Positions 34,193 to 44,199 of a stretch of 64,000 nucleotides of DNA are shown here, piece after piece. The translations under genes were made by a program, and so were the position numbers. The notes under the pieces were generated by a model, which was not told the origin of the DNA, did not search any database, and saw only the letters and a list, made by a program, of their open reading frames with translations. The stretch's first letter is position 1; each line of letters begins with the position of its first letter. The stretch is taken from NCBI GenBank assembly GCA_965649825.1, contig OZ287698.1:930001-994000 (forward strand). Reading direction: 5' to 3'. Source of the stretch: Penicillus capitatus (Eukaryota > Chlorophyta).

Positions 34193-35920
34193 ATGAATCC
34201 TTTCGTTTCTTATGCGCCACACGCTGCGCACAATGCGTTGTATGGACAGTCGAGTCTAGGGCCATATGGAATGCTCTATCCGGGGCCATCGTATGATGTC
34301 TCCATCGCCCTTGCGGCTTTGGCGGTTGGCGAAGCCCGCGCTCTTTTGCAATCGACACAAGAATTTCGCACCGCGCAGTCCATGGCGTCGATGCCTTCGC
34401 CATCGACGGGCGAGAATGTGACAACGACCTCTGCACGCGAACGAGACACTGAGACATCGCAATCAGGAACGTGGAAACGACGCCCACCGTTGACGAAATC
34501 GCGAAGCGATGTGCCGACATGGCGAAAGGACGGAAAGATACCAATCGCCAGAACCAGCACCGTACCGCGTTCCGTCGACTCCCTTGCTTTCCTCGATAAA
34601 TTCAAAACCACCCGTGGACGCGGGTGTACTCTCAAGGCACCTCTTCCAACCACCCTCATCCATGTTTCGAAACCGAAAGATCTGTCGCAGGATATCAAGG
34701 GCAATGTCGCGCTTGTGGGTTTGGATCAGATGGGAAGTCGTTGGCTTCAGAGTCAGTTAGACGATACACGTTTGTCCGGTGCCAAGGTGATCGTGGGAGA
34801 AGTTCTTGAAAGCACTCTGCTTCTCAGTCGCGATGTCTTCGGCAACTACATTGTTCAGAAGACGTTGGAATATGTCGACCAAGAGAACAAGGACGCCATC
34901 GGTCGTGCAGTAAAGGGACGTATGCGACGTCTTTCTTTCGATGTAGACAAGTCACGCGCTACACTGTTCCTATGAAAAGGGTTTAGGTTTACGGATGTCG
35001 TGTAGCCCAGCGTCTCATTGAGCATACAAGCACGACGCTGGCTGTGGAATTGGCACGTGAGCTCGGCGACGTCGTGCAGAACTGCGTCGTCGATACCAAT
35101 GCGAGTCATGTCATTCAGAAGTGCATTCAATTTCTGCCGTCCGATCAGATTCGATGTCTCTTCGATCCGCTCGTAGCGAATGTGCGTAGACAATGAGATG
35201 TCTCATCCTGATGACTAGGATTCTGTGCTGCAGATAAGGTCCATTGCCAAAAACGCTTCCGGTTGTCGGATTGTCCAGCGATTGATCGAGTACTGCTCTC
35301 TGAAGGACATCCGCGGGAAGGCGTTGAACGAAGTAATCGATGCGTTGACCGATTTGGCGACGTCCGAATACGGGAACTACGTCGTTCAGCACGTCGCGCA
35401 GCATGGAGGTCCGCAGCATCGTTCCAAGGTATCGCCAATGAATGATGTGACTGGTGAATGCCGCAGCCCTGTGATCTAGGCGATGCATCGCATCGGCACC
35501 AACTTCAGAATCTTCTCGCATCACCGCTACGCTTCCCGCGTCGTCGAACGGTTTCTCACGGTTGTCAACGCCAACGAGAAGCGATACATCATTGAGAGCA
35601 TGTTTATGATCGGCGACGATGGCTTCATCGAGGAATCGTGGGTGCTCGACATGATGTTAGATCCATTTGGCAACTACATCGTCCAGAAGATTCTCGAAGT
35701 GCGATTGCCCAATCATCATCAACGATTGTCGGCGATTGTTGCATAGGTTGCAGAAGACGACATTAGAGTGCTGTTAGCCAATGTTATTAAGGCCAACAAG
35801 AGAGCTCTGTTGGATAATGGCTACGGTAAGAAGGTCGCCGATTCAGCAGTCAACATGGGACTGCTCTCTGCATCTGAACTCCGATCGCACGGACCAGCGA
35901 CTGAAAAGGAAGAAGAATGA
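34193..35920 (+). CDS. Pumilio/PUF RNA-binding protein
   Basis: Low-complexity N-terminus (MNPFVSYAPHAAHNALYGQS) with a basic patch, then eight PUF repeats. Their base-contact helices read, in order: GSRWLQ, GNYIVQ, GCRVAQ, ASHVIQ, GCRIVQ, GNYVVQ, ASRVVE, GNYIVQ. By the known PUF code, R8-R6 and R1-R3 fit UGU...AUA recognition, with Ser-Arg...Glu in repeat 7 for G. Repeat 4 has Ser-His where animal Pumilios have Asn-His. Four introns of 44-53 nt are read: before VYGCRVAQ, before RSIAKNASG (GTGCGTAG...GTGCTGCAG), before AMHRIGTNF and before VAEDDIRVLL. The protein ends ATEKEEE. It binds 3' UTRs to repress or localise mRNAs. The true start may be further upstream. Confidence 0.9.
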
Positions 35921-36405
35921 TGATAATGCGATCTGAGTCTCTGGCTTCGGCTGTCGATAAAATGATCAATGCATCATCGACTGTAACATGGTCGTGTGTT
36001 GCTCCTAATCGAAACGAACGTCATCTCGTCGAGAACAGCATCATACGACGAGTGCATGCATGTGCGTCATCACCCTGAACGTTGAGTTGAGCGTCATCGA
36101 TGGCTTCGATGACGGACGGGATATCTGCAACCGTCATTCGTGTTATCTTCGCAATGAGATGAAGAAGCAGTCCAGAGATAAATGTCAGTGAGACGCCGAC
36201 TCGCGATATCTTCTATCCACCGTTCACCTTGGAATCCGCTGAGTTCTCGTCATTCAAAAGAAATCAGTGAAAACGACGTCCGCTATCAAAGCAGAACGCA
36301 TATCGTGTCGCCACGTGAAGTTGCGAAGAAGTAAATTTCCGTACACAGATTTGTTTGCACCGTCTCCATACTTTACTCTCTATACTGCAGCGTGGTCAAT
36401 TTCCC

Positions 36406-37227
36406 ATGACGCTCTTATTCTTGACGTGTTTGTTCTGTCATGCGGCGATGCAGGTTTTGAATGATGTTGTTTATTGCCACAGTAATCCTTTGTTGTGCAG
36501 GGTTTACAGGTTTCGGCAACAGAGCTTCCTTTTCGTCGCAGTCGTCGCATAACTGCCGAAAGTTAGCACATACGACAGCACGCGAATTGAAGTCATCGTC
36601 GTTGTAGCATGCATGCATCGCAATGGCACGGATTGGGACGGTCATGATATCCATCCAAACCAACCAATAGAGAACCTCGAATCCGCCGAGGAATGCTGCA
36701 GCAGGTGCAAAGAAATTGAGGGTGAGCAAAACACATCGCCCGGAACCCTTCATCTGATCTCTTTCTTTAATCTCAGAGTGTGTGGCATATGTCTTTGACC
36801 TCGACTTTAACTTTTGCTGGCCAAAGAGTGATGTCGGATCACCCATGCAATGTCCAAGCTGCCAGTCTGAGAACTTTGGCGAACAAGTTAAGTGTCGCAG
36901 AAATCGAAGGGCTAAGTCGGGATAGCGGTTTTGTTTATGGCAGGTCCCTCCAGAGGCATGCAATGCTGAGTATGGGACTGACAGACTTGGCGGTGATTTA
37001 CCGAATAGCCCACTTGAGGACATTACACAGCCGGGAGATTGCTGCCAACAGTGTCAGGAAACGCCTGGTCTCCATACACTCATTACCAGTGTTGGCCATC
37101 CTGATTTCTTTCTGTCTCAGATTGTGTCAGCTACGTGTGGCGTCGGGACTCCAATCGCTGCTGGTTGAAAAGGAAAAGGCAGATGAGAGAACCGTGTGCG
37201 GCATGTGTGTCGGGCGACCTCGATTAA
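36406..37227 (+). CDS. Secreted two-PAN-module protein (intact)
   Basis: Six exons, all joins readable. Signal peptide MTLLFLTCLFCHAAMQ, a 47-nt intron, then a basic linker LPFRRSRRITAET. Module 1: HRNGTDWDGHDIHPNQPIEN, AEECCSRCKEIE, then after an intron CVAYVFDLDFNFCWPKSDVG and MQCPSCQSENFGEQ. A 57-nt intron (GTTAAGTGTC...TATGGCAG) separates module 2: ACNAEYGTDRLGGDLPNSPL, DCCQQCQETP, an intron, then DCVSYVWRRDSNRCWLKRKR and CAACVSGDLD-stop. Each module has the PAN/apple cysteine layout CC-x2-C ... C-x-(A/S)-Y-V ... C-x-x-K ... C-x2-C. PAN domains bind carbohydrates or proteins. RRSRR suggests proteolytic release of a propeptide. Best-preserved standalone family member in the window. Confidence 0.85.
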
Positions 37228-37690
37228 TCTTCAGATGCCAAAAGAAGTTGTCCCCATTGTGCGTAACACAAAAAAGTCGAATATCATTAACTTCGATCTC
37301 CTTCGGCAAACGATGGATATGAACTCATTTATGGCAATATCGAATAAAGTTGGTTGCGAGGACTTTGTGCACGGTTTTTGGACAAGAGTTTATGTGGTGA
37401 ATGAAAGACACCAGTCTGTAATGTATACCATCTGCGTAACTTCTTGATATGCCGTTTAGGGATCTATCATACGAGACTGCTGGTATCTTTGAACTCATCA
37501 AAACACACATCCGAGGAGAAAATGGAGAGAGATAGCAAAGCCTCTTACCATTGCCTGTTCGATTGCTCTGTCGTGATCGATTTCGATCTGTTCGATTGCT
37601 CTGTCGTCAAACGAGCGTTGATCGCATGCGATTAGGCGATTTGCAAAAATGCATAAATCCAATCACTACCAATATCTACACGGAGGAATT
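37228..37690. other. Intergenic, no gene seen
   Basis: About 460 bp downstream of the PAN gene. It contains a short direct repeat near 37558-37610 (two copies of TTCGATTGCTCTGTCGT). No splice-supported coding sequence. Confidence 0.5.
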
Positions 37691-37749
37691 CAGTTCACAA
37701 CTTAACTCAAGATGACTGGAAAAGGCAGCTACACAATGCTAGTCCATCA

Positions 37750-38480
37750 GATGTGTCGTGCGCGCTGCGCGGTGGGCCGGACGCCGTCGGCGTCGCTGGA
37801 CGCGCTGCCGTGGCGGGACAAACAAAACCACTTGGCGGACGGCCACCCCGTGTCCTTGGTTTCGTCGCAGCAGACGCCTCCTATCCAAACACCGCCCACG
37901 AATCCGAAAACCGATACGTTATGGTCTCAACGAGCGTTGCCGTGTCGAATGGACGACTGAATGAAGTGCCTGGCCGAGGGTTTGTCGTTGTGGCTCTATT
38001 GCTATCTATCAACGCATCCCCCAACGTCTGTCCATTAGGCATGCCAACTAGAGCGCATGCCTTGGTAAAAAGCGCACCTCTTCTTCGATTTTGTCGGCCT
38101 TGTCGCTCGGGACTCGATGGCCGGTCGCTTTCAGGGCCTTCGCGGCGGTGCTCTTCCGCGCCTACTCCGAGGTCTGAGGGTACTGCCTCGGCGATGTCCT
38201 CGGACCGATCGTCCTGGACTGAACTGCGCCGGGAGTCGAAGAGACCGGCGTTGTGGACCACTCGGTCAGCGCCCCGCTGGAAGAGATCTGTCGCGTCGAC
38301 GCTCCTGCGCTCCGCTTCCCTGAAGTGCTCGAGAGCAGCGAGGAACGGTGGGTTCCGATAGAATGGCGGGTAAGGGACAGTCGCGCGCGAAATATGTCGT
38401 GTCTCGTCGTCGGCCAGAGTGAAGACGCGGACGCAAACACAAACAGAAACGAGAACCTTACAAAGAAAGCAAACAAACAG
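37750..38480 (-). pseudogene. GC-rich segment with weak short-chain-dehydrogenase-like ORF
   Basis: Roughly 37750-38350 is visibly richer in G+C than its neighbours. On the minus strand a long frame reads ALEHFREAERRSVDATDLFQ, then RGADRVVHNAGLFDS. That is reminiscent of the SDR pattern D(V)TD...LxxNAG, but without the downstream YxxxK. Another frame downstream reads ARKSTAAKALKATGHRVPSD. No start codon, introns or complete domain is evident. Possible relic or foreign DNA; low confidence. Confidence 0.2.
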
Positions 38481-38545
38481 CGTTTCCTCTCCTCTTATCC
38501 TGTCTAGGCGACGCGACCCTCTAGGCGACGCGACCCTCTAGGCAG

Positions 38546-38700
38546 ATGAGTCATCCCTCACCCAGAACCAGAAAAAAAGGAATCCTTCATGGCCCAGGGT
38601 CTCATCTGACAAGACTCCGAGTGTCCCTTGAACGCATGAACCGGTCTTCAGCAAGGCAGTCCCATCATCAAGTCCCTTCCCGTATGCTCATTCATCTACT
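38546..38700. repeat. Dispersed element, partner of 63676-63830
   Basis: GAGTCATCCCTCACCCAGAA and the following AGAAAAAAAGG match the sequence at 63676-63715 (GAGTCATCCTAGCGCCAGAG, AGAAAAAAACC). Further on, CTTCAGCAAGGCAGTCCCAT matches CTTCAGCAAGACAATGGTCC. Just upstream (38506-38540) CTAGGCGACGCGACCCT is present twice in tandem. Both copies are diverged. Nature unknown; a SINE-like or other short mobile element is possible. Confidence 0.5.
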
Positions 38701-38979
38701 CCATCTTGCAGCTATGTCATCTCGTCGACAGATATCGAGATCGTTAACCCACGTCTTCAGCGATAGTGCACGGCATTTGAGAAACCACGCCGCTGTGTCG
38801 AGTCGATTCCGTTCGAGTAAGAGGGTGAATGTCTCGATGCAGTCATCGTAACGCCCGCGTCTCAGTCGATACTGAGCAAGCCATAGGGGATCGATCGCGG
38901 ACCGAATGTTGTTGTGCATCAAGACCAAATCAAACAACCGTACATCCGCTTTTACCGCCCTATATCTTCTACTGATCAA
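38692..38979 (-). pseudogene. TTC8/BBS8-like N-terminal fragment
   Basis: Frame from 38979 reads DPLWLAQYRLRRGRYDDCIE, TFTLLLERNRLDTAAWFLKC, RALSLKTWVNDLDI. This pattern of a first TPR followed by AWFLKCRALT is the N-terminal signature of the Bardet-Biedl protein TTC8. The frame ends at RRDDIAARWSR and nothing further of TTC8 is found to the left, where the dispersed element lies. It is therefore a 5' piece of the gene, or a gene cut by the element. TTC8 is a BBSome subunit for ciliary cargo, so the lineage has or had flagella. Confidence 0.5.
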
Positions 38980-39109
38980 TTCTGTGTGTCCGACGAAGAG
39001 TGTTGTAACGTGTGAAAGATGTTTTTAAACAAACAGGCGTTTCTTTCGCAAAAAGATATCGAGTTTTTCAGAACCCCCTTTTTATACGCTTTCACAGCAT
39101 GACGTTATG

Positions 39110-39860
39110 ATCGCGTCATGCTTCTTGTCATGATGTCATCTTCTTCTTCAGTCTTTCTTCCTTCTTCAGTTTCTTGATAGTGACAGTGTGAAATCTCGTT
39201 CTTTTTCGAAAAGACAGATGTAATGGGCGCAGCAATGTTTGAAGAGACGGATGCGGCGAAGACACGCACCACTCCGTACTTGTTGCTACAGTCCATGCAT
39301 CGGAATCGCGAATGCTGCCCTTCGGGCTGCACAATTGCGGTCACTCCTGCTTGGCACGCTTTCTCCGCGGCATCGCTCCAAGAGAAAGGAAAGAATGCAT
39401 CGCTTGCTAACACAGCCCCCTGGTCACCATCGACAATCAATGCCGTGTTCTCTTGGGGAACCGATCACACTTCGCATCCATCGAGCGCTTCTGGAGAGGG
39501 ATACATATATCAACCGTCGAGCATTTCGGGGGAAACCGAATGCGGTCTTCCACTCAGATCACGTCAAGTTTGTATCCTTCGGTCGCCGTGGCGCTGCCTT
39601 CGGTCGATGCCAAATCGTACCCCAACTCGGTCTGCCCCTGTCAAATCGTAAGCCATTCTTTTGCCAAGGGAGATAGACGCGCAGGGGTTCGCCGTTTAGA
39701 GTGTCGCGTTTTTCGAAAGTGTATCGTGACAGGACAGAGCCAAGAGGAACAGGAACGCGTGGCGTGGCCCAATATCGAGCGATATCGCCATCTGCGCTTC
39801 AGGGCACGTCACGTCATTACCAGCCGTGGGCGATCATGCCATACAACGTTGCGCCTGCGT
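39110..39860 (-). pseudogene. PurH/ATIC (AICAR transformylase) C-terminal relic
   Basis: On the minus strand, GAVLASDAFFPFSWSDAAEK and CQAGVTAIVQPEG (about 39430-39330) match the end of the AICAR transformylase domain. After that the frame slips: the expected G-SIRDSDA is in another frame, and DCSNKYGVVRVF is back in the first. Upstream, LAKEWLTI-stop-QGQTELG (about 39660) resembles LAKDGxTxGIGxGQ with an internal stop. Several stops and shifts show decay. The functional purine-synthesis gene is presumably elsewhere. Confidence 0.6.
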
Positions 39861-40966
39861 GGAACACCAGTCGACTGCTGTCGTTTACAGAGAATCTGAA
39901 GCACGGTTGTTTAGACTTTGTGCACGTCTTGAAGTTGATAATGTCAGAAAGAAGGTGAGCTAGCTCCATGCGTAAGCGTTTTCGAAACATATGACACAAA
40001 ACGGTTTATCTTACCTTGATGAGGAGGTGGATCAACAATAACCCACATCACAGTGCATCCCCAAGAACTTTAAGGCGAAATTGAGCGACCGGAGTTTAAG
40101 CGCGCACGCCTCCGCTAGGCTCGAAAAGAGAGGAACACAGAATCGCAGATATGCCAAATGCGTTCACACAGTTCTACGTCACGCGCTCACTTCTCCAAGA
40201 GGAGAACGAGAGGCATGAAACGAAACGCAGGACTACTGTGTTCTCACGGATCGATCGCTGCTTGATTGTCGTACGTTGCAACATCGCCCGAAGGCGGAGC
40301 AAGCGAACGCACACACATACTTGATGGGATCAGTGGTCTGTGTCCTGCGAGCCATCGAGGACAATCTCGGTTAAGGACCGTCGGAAATACTCTTGGACAC
40401 CAGACGACATTCTGCGCGCCGACAGATGATCAAAGAAGGACGATGCCGTTGCGATGCCTTGATCCATCGGAGAGCATCTCACTGTCGCGCTTCTCTCGAT
40501 GGACATCCGCTCGAACGGCCTTTCCGTCTGTTTGAAGCAATTTGCAGCAGAAAGTGAAAGCAGCCGATCAAGATTCAACATGACGCAGGTGCGAATGATC
40601 GACATGGCTGAGTCCCGAACGAGTAGTAAACGGACGAGTCGTGCAGGCGTGTGTCGAGGGGAGAGTAGAAGATCTACGTGCGAAGGATGCGATCGTTCTC
40701 AAAGGCGAGCTTTAAACAGACAAGCGTTGCATTCAAAGAAGTGTCCTGCCCCTTTCGCCTTTCTCATCGCCGACAGACCGAACGACCAGCGCAGTGGTCG
40801 ATTTCCGAAATGGTTATGTGAATTCTTCATCAGAAGGACAGGCGCCGTGGGCGCCCAAACAAAAAGGCGTACCCCCTTGCAGAGAAACATCCATTCTGTA
40901 AAACCAAGCATGGACGTTTCGTGAAAGGACAAGAGAAACCATACGCGCTTGCAGGATCGACGATAT

Positions 40967-41848
40967 TCACTTGTCGCCGCGTACGCAGGCGGGACATGGC
41001 GAGGTTTCAGTCAGCACTGCTTTCAGCCAACAATGAGCGAAGTCGCGTCTCCACACCCATCCCACGCAATCTACAACGAGTATTGAGTCATGCATCGCAC
41101 TTCAGAGGAAGGCGACAGACCAGGATTGCACTTGCACAATGTGCAACACACTTTAGGTTGTGTAACGCTCGTGATGGGTCCATCTGTCAAATCACCGCCG
41201 AATCGATCTTCGCCAAAGGTAGCATTGCATGCCGGAGGAGGCACCTGTGAGCAATGCAGATGTCGCTGGTGTGAAGAATGGATGGATACAGCAAGCACAG
41301 CATTGGATTACCTCCTCAAGATCATAGCGACCGAAACAGACATCACACGGTCTCGGCGTTCCAGCTGCGAACTTCAGGAAGCACTCATCAGTGTCTGTGC
41401 GATAGACGTACGCTTTGCATCCTAGATCATGGAGCGTCGTTCGAATGTGATGCGGCATCAGAGAGTCGATGGATACTGTCGCCTAGCGAAAGGCATTCAT
41501 CTCTGCAGGCCACGGGATTCCCAAGGCCGTCGATCCTCGTTATATCGTTTCCTACGGGAGGCCGTTAGAGCCAGGAGGGTGGACGGCGTTTTGTTGAAAT
41601 CGTTACCGAACCAGTCAGTTCCGTTGAAAACCTCGCCAAATAAAACTATAGGATTCGTTTAGCGATTCAGAAAGGGTGCATGAATTTCTAACATGGTGAT
41701 TTGAGAGAGCGTCCATTGTCGACGGGACGATGTATCGGGTGTGCCTGGGTTCCCTACGAAGCAGTCGATTCGAGAAAACACGGACAGCGAACGTCGAAGA
41801 CTGAACCGCGAACAGCAGAAACAGTGCCACTCCGAGTGCGCAATGCAT
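40967..41848 (-). CDS. Secreted two-PAN-module protein (intact)
   Basis: Signal peptide MHCALGVALFLLFAVQSSTF followed by a basic linker (RLLRREPRHTR). Module 1: FNGTDWF, a 55-nt intron (GTAACGATTT...CCCGTAG), GNDITRIDGLGNPVACRDEC, a 56-nt intron, CKAYVYRTDTDECFLKFAAG and PCDVCFGRYDLEE. Inter-module intron of about 70 nt (GTAATCC...CTCACAG). Module 2: ACNATFGEDRFGGDLTDGPI, KVCCTLCKCNPG, a 48-nt intron, DCVGWVWRRDFAHCWLK and CPACVRGDK-stop at 40967. The exon 1 to exon 2 join (near 41690-41630) is my best guess. The gene sits in the right arm of the inverted repeat; its partner at 13540-14135 has lost module 1. A longer in-frame start at 41998 is possible. Confidence 0.75.
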
Positions 41849-41999
41849 GCTGTGCCACAAAAGCGTCGCGAGCAAACGACTGGTGGTTCTGTTCAACACG
41901 ACAAAAAAGAACTGCAGCGCAAAGGTGCACGTTTGCTGAGTGCTGTCAACCAGCGACTCCTTTATGTAGTCCGTCGTTGTGAACTTTCGTGCGAACATG

Positions 42000-43010
42000 A
42001 TCGCTACGTTGCAGCGACGCGACGCTATCGTGGAGCGATCCGCGAAAGATTTGGATGCGTTTTGCCTTGTTGCAGCACCTCACGTCTCTGTCCTCGTCAT
42101 CACTTCACAGATGGCCATGGAATCTTGCTTCCCTGCAGCGACAAGCCATCCAGAGCAGCACGTCGTTTCACGAACTTCATGATGCACTTCGTCTTCCATG
42201 CAGCAACAGAACGTTGGAAACGCGAAGCTCTCGTGCTGCGACGAGAAGTATTTCAGCCACAGGCACTTCGGCTTTGTTTTTTTTTCGCAGTGCGTTCCAG
42301 AACGACGTTCAAAAGCCGCATGACGCCCATCGTGCTGACAAGTTCAGAGCTTCGCCCCGGTCCCGCACTCAGAGCAGCGTTCGTTGGAGCATGCATTAGT
42401 TCGGATTGCGCCGTGCAGCAGCTGCGGGTGTCGCTCGGAGACATCGTGAACGTTCGGGTTGCTGCCCCACGGCTCAGATGGATGTCGCCTCTGTAGCCGC
42501 ATCACCACACATCCACACCGCAGTTGTTGCACGCGCGCAGCTCCGTCCTTTGCACCTAGGGAACACACAGCGCTCGCGTCTTCGCCGTCAGGACGCTCTC
42601 CACACAGTGCGGGTAAAGTTGCCGTCTGGTGCCAGCCACAGATTTAACTCCATTCAAGCAAAGAAAACAAACAATCGCGCCGTCGACAGGAAAAACGGCA
42701 CGCTTTAGAGTTGCCCTTAACTTGACGACAGAGAAAGCACCGAGACGTGCGTTCCTGCGTTCTTCGACAAGTCGTTCGACGATTTGTCTCGTAAACCCCG
42801 CTCACCGGAAATCTAGGCGACCTGTCCCGCAAACCGTGTTTCCCAAGCAGCAAAACAGCAAGGACCGCGAAAGGCTTGGCACTGAACACAATGCATCCTT
42901 TCGTCGCAAACCTCACCGTTGCCGTGCCGTGCCGTGCTGCATCATCAGTACGAAAGATATGTCCGACGTAGGCGAATATCGTCTGGCTGAAGTACTGTCG
43001 TCGAGGCACT
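42000..43010 (-). pseudogene. Degenerate cysteine-rich PAN-like unit, right-arm copy
   Basis: Partner of 12380-13350. It has the same weak signs, but the adenine tract at about 42277-42285 is longer by about two bases. This throws the KCLWLK region out of frame here, whereas it stays open in the other arm. A hydrophobic N-terminal stretch (KPFAVLAVLLLG) is conserved in both arms. Probably decayed in both. Confidence 0.35.
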
Positions 43011-43314
43011 GACTGTTTTCGAGAAGCATGCCGTCGTTTAAATGTCGCGTACCCGCAACACGAGCAACGGTTCAGTTACAACTGTTAGATATCCCTCCAC
43101 CGTCTTCGCAAGCCACAGCCAAGATGCTAACTCTGACATGAAAAGAAGGCATCTGCTCTAAGCCTGATGGATTCAATCGCACATGTTGTTTCTGCCGTAG
43201 CATTTCGTTATGCTCGATGACCGACCTCCACATGCTGGACTCCAATCCGATCGTGCAGCATCGAAACCGTCCCTAGAGATCAATCGGTACAGGACGGCGT
43301 CATCCTACAGGGAT

Positions 43315-44191
43315 TCTGACCCTTTGCCGGAGACACAGGCAGGACAGTCCGCCTTGTGCCCGCTCAGCGAGTGCTTCAGATCGCAGGTATGAAGGTCGCG
43401 TCTCCACGTCCACCCAGAGCAGTCTGGGTGCGCGGATGAAATCGACGAGAGACGTCACGCTCCCTTGGACGTCACTTCTGTTCGTGTTGCACATCGCGCA
43501 GCAGAACGATGGATCTGTAGCGCCAACGAGGCTGCTGAACGCAACACCCTCTCTGATCGCGCCACACTCGGCATTGCATTCGTCCCCGGGGATCTAGATG
43601 AGAAACACATCAAGCAACAGTTAGTCGCCGACACCATCTCAATGCGATCTTCTCCGACTTCTTCTCTCTCGTTTCTTCCCACACAGGTATCGCATGGAGT
43701 CGGACCGCCCACGTCATACTTGGGCCAGCAGTGATCGTACTCAGTACGATAGATGTACGCAACACACTAAGAAGGACAGACGAGCATTTTTCAGCAGATG
43801 CTGTCGTCGTGCTCGAGAGTAAACGTTGTCAAGTCTTTGGCATTTGTTGCAACAGGCAGTCGCACTTCCAAGCCCGACGATCGGGTGGCTCTCGATGTCG
43901 TTTCCTGCGGAGAACGATGGACTCTGCCAAAAACGCAATGCGGCGGATACCGAACCAGTCCGTTCCCGAGTAGCTCTGGCCGCACACTACACGAAGAGAA
44001 CGAGAAATGCGAAGCGGAGCAGCAGGGAATGAGCACTTGGCGCATTCAAGCTTCGTGCAAAATCCGAATCGGAGCCAGACAAATGGGATCGTGACCCCTA
44101 CACAAAAGGTTCGATACCGACGAGGGACATCGAGACGAGGCATCCGGACCGCGAACAAGAGGCACATCAACAGACCGGACGCGCGGTACAT
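43315..44191 (-). CDS. Secreted two-PAN-module protein (intact)
   Basis: Begins MYRASGLLMCLLFAVRMP (internal start at 44167 also possible), a short hydrophobic leader, then RLDVPRRYRTF with a dibasic pair. An intron of about 130 nt ends TTCGTGTAG. Module 1: CGQSYSGTDWF, intron, GNDIESHPIVGLGSATACCN, intron ending TTCTTAG, CVAYIYRTEYDHCWPKYDVG and PCDTCVGRNEREE. Intron ending CTCATCTAG. Module 2: IPGDECNAECGAIREGVAFS, FCCAMCNTNR, intron, NCSGWTWRRDLHTCDLKHSL and DCPACVSGKGSESL-stop. All cysteines of both modules are present. The other arm's copy (11400-12087) is broken. Confidence 0.75.
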
Positions 44192-44199
44192 TGTTTGTT

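Larger units (their letters stand above)
40228..44092. repeat. Right arm of the PAN-array inverted repeat
   Basis: Inverted partner of 11300-14885, with the arms about 25 kb apart. It keeps features lost in the other arm: the signal-peptide exon of the gene at 44191, the four-G run in module 2 of that gene, and a full module 1 in the gene at 41848. It is therefore the better-preserved, probably ancestral, arm. Confidence 0.85.

Noticed and set aside
38050-38180. Histone-like ARKST in the GC-rich island
   Set aside because: Only five residues match H3 and the rest diverges; preceded by a stop codon.
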